From Muribaculaceae bacterium (lineage in GTDB: Bacteria > Bacteroidota > Bacteroidia > Bacteroidales > Muribaculaceae), in contig JAKVKZ010000009.1 in assembly GCA_022484565.1 (NCBI GenBank), forward strand, positions 1 through 62,350: 62,350 bases of DNA. The letters run 5' to 3'. Each line of letters opens with the position of its first letter. Position 1 is the stretch's first letter. Positions 16,751 to 24,372 of this stretch are shown piece by piece. The notes beneath the pieces are model-generated. The model ran no database searches, was not told where the DNA came from, and saw only the letters and a program-made list of their open reading frames with translations. Made by a program: the position numbers and the translations under genes.

Positions 16751-18451
16751 ATGAAAAAACATATTTTTTATTTCTTGGCTGCTCTTTTGGCTTTTGGGGC
16801 TTTCTCCTCTTGCCAAGACCCCGACTATGTGGACCCTACAGCCGACCGTCAAGGCCTCACGAGCCTTACTGCGATTTTCACTTCCGGCCCTTATGTTGAC
16901 CAGGAAGCTGTAAAACTCGACATCTCCGACCCCGAACAGACTAAGTTCGTGATCCCTATTCCTTGGTATTTCCCTGTTGATTCCAACTCGGTCACCACTC
17001 CTTACATGACGGCTATGCGCATCACTGCCACCATGGACTATAACTGCTCAATCAGCCCTGGTCTTGGTGTACTCGATCTTACTAAGGATAATTATTTCAC
17101 ATTCACCGACAATAAGGGCAATTCCCGCCAAATCGACATCACGGGCGAACGCACCAAGTCGTCGGCTTGCCAGCTCCTCACTTTCGACCTCGTTGAGGCC
17201 GGCATTTCAGGCGTTATTGATCAGGATGCCAAAACTGTAACTCTCGTTTCTTACAGCGACATCCCTTCAAGTTCAGCTGCGGTGTCAATCTCGTCGCATG
17301 CCACTATCTCTCCTGACCCTGCTGAGGTGCGCGATTACAATTCGGATGTGCAGTTCACTGTCACTGCCGATAATGGCACGAGCAAGAATGTTTACACTGT
17401 CAAGAAGGGTATTCCTTCAAAGATTCCTAACGGTATCCGCACCGACAGTCAGCGCAAGCTCTTCCAGTACGACATTTCTTCACTCGGCGTTACCGACGGC
17501 AGCAAGGTTAATCCTACTCTCGCCGTAATGGGTAAGTATCTTGTAGTGGATATGGGTGATGGCACTGCTCCTATCTATCTGAATAAGGCTTCTGGCGCTA
17601 AGATTGGCAATATTGCCCTTGGTGCTGCCGATGCCACTGGTAGTGTGGGTGCTGACCTCGCTGGCAACTTGCTGATTTGCAACTATTGCACTTCTGGCAA
17701 ACTGAACATCTACAAGACCAACTCTCCTACGACTGCTCCTACACCTTATATCTCGCTCGACAATGCTTGGGGCATTCCTCTTGGCTCGCACATCCACGTT
17801 CAGGGCAGCCTCGATGGCAACGCCATCATCACTGTCAACGTTGATGGCCCGTATGCTCAGCACTTCCTCCGTTGGACTGTCACCGGTGGTGGCGCTCCTC
17901 AGATGGCTGGTGACGAAGCTGGAAGTCCGCTTGTTGAAATCAGCAGTGCTCCTGGACAATGGTCAACCCGTCCTCAGGATGCCAAGGTTGTTGCCCGTAG
18001 CACCAACTTGGCTGACGGATATTACTACAGCTATTACGACAATAACAATGTGTTCTACTGTGGCAATAACAACAAGACCATTTCCTACCTCACTCCGTTG
18101 AGTGATAACGGCAACTTCAATTACGAGCCTATCGATACCCGTGCTTTCAACAACTGCAACTATTTCGTTCTCTACTCTGTGGGCTGGTTCCCACAATGGA
18201 GCACAGCTGGTCATCTGTTCTTCTACGATGTCAGCAGCGCAGCTTCCTTCACAGGTTCAGTTGACGGCACTGGCACTCAGAAACTTGTCTATGGCTTTGA
18301 AACTCCAGTCAATACGACTGTCGCTCAAGGTTCTGGCAATGGCGATGTAGTCATGATGCCTACTCAGGACGGTTACATGCTCGATGTTTATTACATCGAT
18401 GGTGCCGGTCTGGTTATTGGCGGTGTTGAATTCGACTGCATCCAGAAGTGA
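16751..18451 (+). CDS. DUF5018-like propeller lipoprotein, surface binding candidate (PUL1)
   Basis: A 566-residue lipoprotein (signal peptide to FSSC, C21). Residues about 30-220 form two beta-sandwich modules of the kind found in DUF5018 proteins; from about 228 (NGIRTDSQRKLFQYD) the sequence repeats propeller-like blades, with motifs such as GSVGADLAGNLLICNY, LGSHIHVQGSLDG and GDVVMMPTQDGYMLDVYYIDG. The propeller part is shared with the genes at 19070, 21250 and 24369. As the gene right after susD it holds the position of a surface glycan-binding protein. No catalytic motif is visible. It starts 19 bases after susD. Confidence 0.7.
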   Translation: MKKHIFYFLAALLAFGAFSSCQDPDYVDPTADRQGLTSLTAIFTSGPYVDQEAVKLDISDPEQTKFVIPIPWYFPVDSNSVTTPYMTAMRITATMDYNCSISPGLGVLDLTKDNYFTFTDNKGNSRQIDITGERTKSSACQLLTFDLVEAGISGVIDQDAKTVTLVSYSDIPSSSAAVSISSHATISPDPAEVRDYNSDVQFTVTADNGTSKNVYTVKKGIPSKIPNGIRTDSQRKLFQYDISSLGVTDGSKVNPTLAVMGKYLVVDMGDGTAPIYLNKASGAKIGNIALGAADATGSVGADLAGNLLICNYCTSGKLNIYKTNSPTTAPTPYISLDNAWGIPLGSHIHVQGSLDGNAIITVNVDGPYAQHFLRWTVTGGGAPQMAGDEAGSPLVEISSAPGQWSTRPQDAKVVARSTNLADGYYYSYYDNNNVFYCGNNNKTISYLTPLSDNGNFNYEPIDTRAFNNCNYFVLYSVGWFPQWSTAGHLFFYDVSSAASFTGSVDGTGTQKLVYGFETPVNTTVAQGSGNGDVVMMPTQDGYMLDVYYIDGAGLVIGGVEFDCIQK

Positions 18452-18468
18452 GATTAGCGCAGATGTTT

Positions 18469-18500
18469 CTTGGAATTATGGCTCCTTTTTATTATATTTG
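18469..18500 (+). promoter_or_regulatory. Internal PUL1 promoter
   Basis: CTTG (18469-18472), a 20-base spacer and TATATTTG (18493-18500) form a likely promoter just past the propeller lipoprotein, giving the downstream genes a second start. Confidence 0.5.
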
Positions 18501-18541
18501 TATTCCGAAAAACATTCTGACACAAGTTATATTAACCCTTT

Positions 18542-18584
18542 GAATTTCTGTTCCCCGCCTCTTGCGGGGCGGGGGCTGAAATTC
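18542..18584 (+). promoter_or_regulatory. Strong hairpin in the leader of the small secreted protein
   Basis: An inner stem ccccgc/gcgggg (18553-18569) sits inside an outer stem gaatttc/gaaattc (18542-18548, 18578-18584). It lies between the internal promoter and the gene at 18633 and could act as a terminator/attenuator or RNA stabiliser. Confidence 0.45.
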
Positions 18585-18632
18585 CATTTAGAATCAATTG
18601 TAGTTTTATTATAAATCATTAATTAATTTCGT

Positions 18633-19073
18633 ATGAAAAAGTTATTACTTTTGATGCTTGGGCTGTCAATGGCTATTGGTGCTTCTGCAGCCATGCAAAG
18701 CATTGTTGTTACTAAAACTGATGGCTCCAAGGTAGAAATTACCATCACGGATGCCACTAAAATCAAGTTTGCTGGAGGCAACATCACCTTTGGCGACCAA
18801 AGTTTCCCTCGTTCTGAGGTATCTATGTGGAGTTACAGTGCCAATACTGGCGTGTCTTCTGTAAAGGTTGATGCTTCACGTCTTTTCACTCAGGCCGGCA
18901 GTGAACTCACTTTCAAGGTTAATGCCAATGTAATGGTATTTGCTGTTGATGGTCGTCTTGTCATTGCTGATCCCACTGTCCAGGCTGGCTCAGTTGTTAG
19001 CCTTGGAAACTTGGCTAATGGCGTTTACATCATTAAGGTTAACAGTGCATCTTATAAAATCGTGAAGAAATGA
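18633..19073 (+). CDS. Small secreted protein with T9SS-like sorting domain, copy A
   Basis: A 146-residue protein: signal peptide (GASA, about 1-19), a short N-terminal domain (about 20-75, SIVVTKTDGSKVEITITDA), then a C-terminal part of about 75 residues that looks like a type-A type IX secretion sorting domain (VMVFAVDGRLVIA ... LANGVYIIKVNS ... YKIVKK). Such domains direct export through T9SS and are normally attached to large cargo; here almost nothing else is present. Its stop overlaps the start of the next propeller gene (ATGA at 19070-19073), so translation is coupled. A paralogue of equal length is at 20813. The N-terminal domain also occurs in front of other Bacteroidales sorting domains; function unknown. 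Confidence 0.75.
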   Translation: MKKLLLLMLGLSMAIGASAAMQSIVVTKTDGSKVEITITDATKIKFAGGNITFGDQSFPRSEVSMWSYSANTGVSSVKVDASRLFTQAGSELTFKVNANVMVFAVDGRLVIADPTVQAGSVVSLGNLANGVYIIKVNSASYKIVKK

Positions 19074-20698
19074 AGCGTTATCTCTCTTTAGCAGTTGTTG
19101 CGGCTCTAGGAGCTGCCTCTGCGTTTGCCGGTAATATTTTCTATCTCAACCGCGTAGATTTCGGCTATAATTCTTTTGCCGAGGATAGCGTTAATGAAAT
19201 TTCTTTTGTTAAGGATGCAAGTGGCGTTGGATATACTTCTCAAGTAGTCACTTTGAAGAATGCTACCACTGTCACCACTCAATTGGCCAACATCAACGCT
19301 GCTGTTGTTCCGCAAAATGCAACCGATGATAATGGTTTGTGGAGCGGTAGCACAGTCATCACTTGGGCTAACAATCAGTTCCTGAAGATTGACGGCGCTG
19401 AACCTGCCTTTGCCGATGCTGTTGCCGGATCTAAATATGTGCTTCATTACACTGTTTCCGATGCCACTAAAGGCTGCCAATTGCAATTATTGAAAAACGA
19501 CAACAACTGGTCGAATGTTCTGGATTGTCTTGGTGCTGCTTCAGGCAATAACTTTGTTGACCTCGACAAATCCGGCACTTTCACCATGGCTCTCACTGCT
19601 GCCGATGCTGCCGAAATTGTTGCGAATGGCTTTATCGTTAAGGGCGACAATATCACTCTTACTGGCATCAGCAAGGTAGCTGAAGCTAAGAAGCCTGTCT
19701 TCACTCCTAAATTTGAGCTTTCTTTGAAGCCTGTTGTGGCTGTGATTGATTCCACTATTGTTAACACTGCCATATACCCTACTCTGGCAGTCGCTGGCAA
19801 TGAATTGGTCATCAATCTTGGCACTGGTGCTGCTCCTGTACGTGTCGATCGCACCACTGGTGCTGTAATCGGCAAAATGACTATGGGCCTTGCTAAGGCC
19901 AGTGGCGCTATTGCCAATGATGATGCAGGTAACATCCTTACTTGCAACTATATCAATGGCGACGGCAGTGTCTTCCGTGTTTACAAGACCTCAAGCACCA
20001 CTTCTGTGCCTCAATTGTTCTTCACTTACACCGATGCTCTCAACTTGCCGCTTAGCCCGTTCATGAACATTCATGGCGACATCACTAAGGATGCTTCCAT
20101 TATTGCTACTTGCGACGGCTTGTATTCCGACAATTACATGCACTGGACTGTTACTAATGGTGTTCTGAATGCCGACACTGCCTGCATCACTCTTGCTCTG
20201 CCTGGTCAATGGAATCCTCGTTCTTATGGCAGCAATGCTAAGGTTGTAGCTATGTCAGCCGACCTTAACGACGGCGTTTTCGTAAGCTATTACGACAACG
20301 ATTCTATTTATTACTGCGGTAAGGACGGTGCTGTCCTTGCTAAGTTCTCCCCTGCTTCCGATGGTTCTGCAGGTAACTTCAATTACGCTCCGCTTGATGC
20401 CCGCACTTTCGGCGGTCAGAAGTTCTTGGCTTCCTTCACCCCTTGCTTCTTCCCGCAATGGAGTCTTGGTGGCACTTTGCGCGTGTTTGATGTTTCCGAC
20501 GCATCTAAGATTACAGGTAATGTTGACACCACTCCAAGCCTTCTCTTCTCGCAGGATGCATCTGTTCAGACTGTTGCCGGCGGCAATGGCGCTGGCGACG
20601 TGCTGATGGTTCCTACGGCTGATGGTTCTGCTCTCGACATTTATTATGTCGATGGTGCTGGCCTCACTTTTGGCTGTGTTGAAATGACTATCAAATAA
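19070..20698 (+). CDS. Secreted jelly-roll plus propeller protein, copy A (PUL1)
   Basis: A 542-residue exported protein (signal peptide to SAFAG). Residues about 20-205 form a beta-sandwich with the pattern of PUL carbohydrate-binding modules (LWSGSTVITWANN ... QLQLLKNDNNWSNVLD ... AAEIVANGFIVKGDNITLTGI). From about 220 follow propeller-like blades shared with the other PUL1 propeller proteins, such as IANDDAGNILTCNY, LNLPLSPFMNIHGDIT and GAGDVLMVPTADGSALDIYYVDG. No sorting domain is present at its own C-terminus, but the coupled gene before it encodes one. The pair is repeated at 20813-22866. A surface or secreted glycan-binding role is the best guess. Confidence 0.7.
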   Translation: MKRYLSLAVVAALGAASAFAGNIFYLNRVDFGYNSFAEDSVNEISFVKDASGVGYTSQVVTLKNATTVTTQLANINAAVVPQNATDDNGLWSGSTVITWANNQFLKIDGAEPAFADAVAGSKYVLHYTVSDATKGCQLQLLKNDNNWSNVLDCLGAASGNNFVDLDKSGTFTMALTAADAAEIVANGFIVKGDNITLTGISKVAEAKKPVFTPKFELSLKPVVAVIDSTIVNTAIYPTLAVAGNELVINLGTGAAPVRVDRTTGAVIGKMTMGLAKASGAIANDDAGNILTCNYINGDGSVFRVYKTSSTTSVPQLFFTYTDALNLPLSPFMNIHGDITKDASIIATCDGLYSDNYMHWTVTNGVLNADTACITLALPGQWNPRSYGSNAKVVAMSADLNDGVFVSYYDNDSIYYCGKDGAVLAKFSPASDGSAGNFNYAPLDARTFGGQKFLASFTPCFFPQWSLGGTLRVFDVSDASKITGNVDTTPSLLFSQDASVQTVAGGNGAGDVLMVPTADGSALDIYYVDGAGLTFGCVEMTIK

Positions 20699-20711
20699 AA
20701 ACCTTGTTCTG

Positions 20712-20751
20712 TCACATTCCCTGCTTCTTAATTAGTGGGGAATGTGATCTT
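20712..20751 (+). terminator. Hairpin after propeller copy A
   Basis: Stem tcacattccc / gggaatgtga (20712-20747) followed by tctttt. It lies inside PUL1, so it may end part of the transcripts. Confidence 0.65.
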
Positions 20752-20812
20752 TTCAATTTATTTTTGAGTACCTATTTATTTTATATTGTTTTACCATAAA
20801 ATTATTTTTCTC

Positions 20813-21253
20813 ATGAAAAAGTTACTTATCTTGATGCTTGTAGCTTGCTCAGGCCTTTTTGCCTCTGCTCAAGTTCGCAGCATTATCGTTAACAAAATTG
20901 ATGGGACACAAACGCAGATCAACATCGTGCAGAATATGCAGGTGACATTTGCTAAGTCCCAAATCACAATCGGCACACAGACTTTCAATCGTTCTGATGT
21001 CGCTAATTGGACTTACAGCACTGCAAGTGCTGTCTCTACTGTGAAATCCGATGCTCAGAAACCTTTTAAGCAAATCGGAAATGTTCTCTCTTTCAATGCT
21101 AATGCCTCTGTTATGGTATTCGGTGTCGATGGACGCATGGTTATTTCTAACCCTGCTGTCGTTGCCGGCTCTAACTTGAGCCTCGATGCTCTGGCTAATG
21201 GCATCTATATCGTTAAGGTCAATGGCAATTCATTTAAAATTGTAAAGAAATGA
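20813..21253 (+). CDS. Small secreted protein with T9SS-like sorting domain, copy B
   Basis: A 146-residue paralogue of the protein at 18633. I use ATG 20813; the frame is open to a TTG at 20786 but the ATG gives the typical MKKLLIL signal peptide and the same length as copy A. Signal peptide to ASAQ, N-terminal domain with SIIVNKIDGTQTQINIVQN, then the sorting-like domain (VMVFGVDGRMVIS ... LANGIYIVKVNG ... FKIVKK). It ends with the same ATGA overlap to the following propeller gene. Confidence 0.75.
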   Translation: MKKLLILMLVACSGLFASAQVRSIIVNKIDGTQTQINIVQNMQVTFAKSQITIGTQTFNRSDVANWTYSTASAVSTVKSDAQKPFKQIGNVLSFNANASVMVFGVDGRMVISNPAVVAGSNLSLDALANGIYIVKVNGNSFKIVKK

Positions 21254-22866
21254 AACGTTACCTTTCTTTAGCGGTTGTCGTAGCTCTGGGAGCTGCCTCC
21301 GCATTTGCAGCCGACATTTATCTTCAACGCAACGATTTCGGGTACAATTCGTTCGATGAGGATAGTATAACCTCAATAACTTTTAATAGTTCTTCAGCCG
21401 CCGGTACTTTCGGCTCTCAGGTTGTTAATCTCGCAAATGGAACTGCGGTAACAACTGATCTTTCAACGATTAATGCTGTCGTTGTTCCTCAAACTCCTGC
21501 TGAATTATGGACTGGAAAGACTACTTTAACTTGGGCTAACAATGCTTTCCTGAAGATTGATGGTAATGAACCTACTTTTGCTTCAGCTAAAGCCGGCTCT
21601 AAGTACTACATCTCTTACACTGTTCCTGACGCCAACAAAGTCACCCAACTTCAGCTTTTGAAGAATGATGGCAAATGGAGCAATCTGCTTCAGTGCCTTG
21701 GCGCTACTTCAGGCAATAACTTTGCTGACCTCGATGGCTCTGGCACTTTCGTTATGAATCTCACCGCCGACGATGCTGCTGAAATTGTTGCCAATGGTTT
21801 TATTATCAAAGGCGACAACCTGATTATTACTGGTGTTACAAGGGACCTCATTCCTACTTTCACACAAGTGTATGATGTTTCTTTGAAACCTGTTGTGGCT
21901 GCTCTTGATTCCAACATCGTCAACACTTCCATTTATCCTACTTTGGCTTATTCAAATGGTGCGCTCCTTGTTAACCTTGGCAATGACTCTATCCCTGTCC
22001 TTGTTAATGCTGAAACTGGTGCGCCTATTTCTGCTCTCACTCCGGTCAGGAGCTTCCCTTATTTTGGTGGTGCAGTCACCAATGATGATGCTGGTAATGT
22101 CCTTTCTTGCAATTATGTTGCCGGTGATGGTAGCAATTTCTACATCTATAAGACCACTCATGAGTCTCTTCCTGCTCAATATTTGAGCTATGCTGATGCT
22201 CTTAACTTGCCGTTAAGCCCATATTTGAATGTCCATGGTGATGTCACTAAGAATGCCACTATTATTGCTACTTGCGATGGCGTTTACTCTGATAATTTCA
22301 TGCGCTGGACGGTTACTAATGGTGTTCCTGATGCAGGCACCTGTGTATCTCTCGCTTTGCCTGACCAGTGGCTTTCACGTGCTGGTGCTAAGGTTGTGGC
22401 TTATTCTCAAGACCCTAACGATGGCGTTTTCGTAAGTTACTATCAGGGAGGTTCATACACTCTTAACGACACTATCTATTATTGCGATGGCACTGGCGCC
22501 GTTGCTGCTAAATTTGCTCCTGCTTCCGACGGTTCTGCCGGCAACTTCAACTATACTCCTATTGATGCTCGCACCTTTGGTGGCAAGACTTATCTCGCCT
22601 CCTTCGCCACTTGCTATTTCCCAAATTGGGGTCTTGGTGGCACTTTAAGGGTATTTGATGTTACTGATAAGGCTGCTATCACTGGCAATGTTGACACCAC
22701 TTCTGCTCTTCTCTATTCAGTTGACGCAGGTGTTCAGGCTGTTGACGCAGGTTCTGGTGCTGGCGATGTTTTGATGGTTCCTACCGACGACGGTTCTGCT
22801 CTCAATATTTTCTATGTTGATGGTGCAGGTCTTGAACTTGGCTGTGTTAAGATGGAACTCAAGTAA
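21250..22866 (+). CDS. Secreted jelly-roll plus propeller protein, copy B (PUL1)
   Basis: A 538-residue paralogue of 19070-20698 with the same layout: signal peptide (AAFA-like, ASAFAAD), a beta-sandwich of about 180 residues (ELWTGKTTLTWANNAFLKI ... AAEIVANGFIIKGDNLIITGV), then the propeller with VTNDDAGNVLSCNY, LNLPLSPYLNVHGDVT, GVFVSYYQGG and GAGDVLMVPTDDGSALNIFYVDG. Together with 20813 it is a tandem duplicate of the 18633-20698 gene pair. Divergence in loops (for example an insertion near FVSYYQGGSYTLNDT) suggests different glycan-binding preferences. Confidence 0.7.
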   Translation: MKRYLSLAVVVALGAASAFAADIYLQRNDFGYNSFDEDSITSITFNSSSAAGTFGSQVVNLANGTAVTTDLSTINAVVVPQTPAELWTGKTTLTWANNAFLKIDGNEPTFASAKAGSKYYISYTVPDANKVTQLQLLKNDGKWSNLLQCLGATSGNNFADLDGSGTFVMNLTADDAAEIVANGFIIKGDNLIITGVTRDLIPTFTQVYDVSLKPVVAALDSNIVNTSIYPTLAYSNGALLVNLGNDSIPVLVNAETGAPISALTPVRSFPYFGGAVTNDDAGNVLSCNYVAGDGSNFYIYKTTHESLPAQYLSYADALNLPLSPYLNVHGDVTKNATIIATCDGVYSDNFMRWTVTNGVPDAGTCVSLALPDQWLSRAGAKVVAYSQDPNDGVFVSYYQGGSYTLNDTIYYCDGTGAVAAKFAPASDGSAGNFNYTPIDARTFGGKTYLASFATCYFPNWGLGGTLRVFDVTDKAAITGNVDTTSALLYSVDAGVQAVDAGSGAGDVLMVPTDDGSALNIFYVDGAGLELGCVKMELK

Positions 22867-22882
22867 TAATCTCACATTTTTA

Positions 22883-22931
22883 AATCACATTCCCCCTTCT
22901 GCAATCGGGGGAATGTGATTTATCTATTTTT
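22883..22931 (+). terminator. Hairpin after propeller copy B
   Basis: Stem aatcacattccccc / gggggaatgtgatt (22883-22920) then a T-rich run. Its core matches the hairpin at 20712, so it was duplicated with the gene pair. Confidence 0.7.
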
Positions 22932-22953
22932 TCTTTAAAGCAACTTTTTAATA

Positions 22954-24372
22954 ATGAGAATTTCTCCGTTTTTCCGATTTTTTCTGATTTTCACTGTAGT
23001 GTCTTTCCTCTTCTCTTCTTGCGGAAAGGACGATGACGGTATTCCTGAATGGAATTTCGGCCCAAGCAAGTCGGACACTACTAAAACTGACACAACCAAA
23101 TCTGATACTTCAAGTGCTATTATTGGCAAACCTCGCTTTATTTGGATTGATGCCTGCGCCAATTTCCCCGATTATGCTAACAGCAAGGAAAATATCAAGC
23201 GCGACCTCGCTAAAGTGAAGGATGCAGGATTTACTGACATCATTGTTGATGTGCGCCCCAGTATGGGCGATGTGCTTTTCCAAACTTCTGCCGTTGATCA
23301 GGTCAAAAAACTGGATTATTGGAGCAATACTGGCTACACTTTCTTTGAGCGTACTGCCACTTGGGATTATCTTCAGGCTTTCATCGATGCCGGCCATAGC
23401 CTTGGCTTGCGCGTGAATGCTGCTATAAATACTTTCGTCGGTGGAAATCTCTATCCTTATGGCCTTGGCCAGCAGGGTATACTTTTCCGCGACTCTTCCA
23501 AAAAGGACTGGGCCTCTGTGGTCAGCACCACCGGTGGCCGCGTCAATGAAATGGATTTAAGCGATTACGACACTAAATTCCTTAATCCTGCCAACAATGA
23601 TGTGCAGGCTTTCGTGCTGCAATTGCTCACTGACCTTGCCAAATACAATCTCGACGGCATTTATCTCGACCGTTGCCGTTTCGATAATTTCAACGCGGAT
23701 TTTTCCGATGTCACCAAAGCTAAATTCATGAGCTATCTCGGTGTGTCGTCTTTGAGCAATTGGCCTTCGTGCGTGATTGTCCCGGGCACTTCCGCTTACG
23801 ATTTCTCCTCCACCATGCCTGTCTATTTCAAGCAATGGATGGCTTTCCGCGTCAAGGTTATTCACGATTTCATCGTCAAGGCCCGCTCGGCGGTCAAGAC
23901 CGTCAACAGCAAAATCAAGTTTGGTGTTTATGTCGGTGCTTGGTATTCCACTTATTACACTGTGGGCGTTAACTGGGCAAGTCCCCGTTATCGCACCGAC
24001 CTCTATTTCCCCGAATGGGCTAACACCGATTATCACAAATATGGCTTTGCCGACCAGCTCGACCAACTTCTTGTCGGTGCTTATGCCTCCACTTCCGATG
24101 TCTATGGCTCCGACGAATGGACCATGCAGGGCTTTTGCAGCCTTGCCAAGTCCAAGGTTATGGGCGATGCGCTTGTCGCCGGTGGCCCCGACGTTGGCAA
24201 TCCCACTGGTTTCACCAATGGCGGTCAGGGTGCCGTGGTCACTCAAAGCATCGATGCTTGCATCAATGCTTGCGACGGCTATTTCCTCTTCGATTTGATT
24301 CATGTTAAGGATTATAATTATTGGCCTTATCTCACCACTGGCTTCAATAAATATTTAAGCACTGTAAAATGA
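22954..24372 (+). CDS. Family-10-like glycosyl hydrolase (GHL10/DUF187) lipoprotein
   Basis: A 472-residue lipoprotein (signal peptide to FSSC, C23), an Asp/Thr/Lys linker with repeated SDTTKTD words (about 38-55), then a TIM-barrel of the DUF187/GHL10 family. Family features are RFIWIDACANFPDYANS at the first strand, DAGFTDIIVDVRP, LGLRVNAAINTFVGGNLYPYG, and LDGIYLDRCRFDNF, where the acidic strand-end residues would sit in the active site. The E. coli relative DigH acts on peptide-free peptidoglycan strands, so a peptidoglycan-like or other amino-sugar polymer is a reasonable guess. The gene ends with an ATGA overlap to the next. Confidence 0.8.
   Translation: MRISPFFRFFLIFTVVSFLFSSCGKDDDGIPEWNFGPSKSDTTKTDTTKSDTSSAIIGKPRFIWIDACANFPDYANSKENIKRDLAKVKDAGFTDIIVDVRPSMGDVLFQTSAVDQVKKLDYWSNTGYTFFERTATWDYLQAFIDAGHSLGLRVNAAINTFVGGNLYPYGLGQQGILFRDSSKKDWASVVSTTGGRVNEMDLSDYDTKFLNPANNDVQAFVLQLLTDLAKYNLDGIYLDRCRFDNFNADFSDVTKAKFMSYLGVSSLSNWPSCVIVPGTSAYDFSSTMPVYFKQWMAFRVKVIHDFIVKARSAVKTVNSKIKFGVYVGAWYSTYYTVGVNWASPRYRTDLYFPEWANTDYHKYGFADQLDQLLVGAYASTSDVYGSDEWTMQGFCSLAKSKVMGDALVAGGPDVGNPTGFTNGGQGAVVTQSIDACINACDGYFLFDLIHVKDYNYWPYLTTGFNKYLSTVK

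Noticed and set aside
23557..24303. Long minus-strand ORF (248 codons) inside the first GHL10 gene
   Set aside because: It is a mirror of the strongly biased coding sequence on the plus strand, has no recognisable domain, and the plus-strand product is clear.
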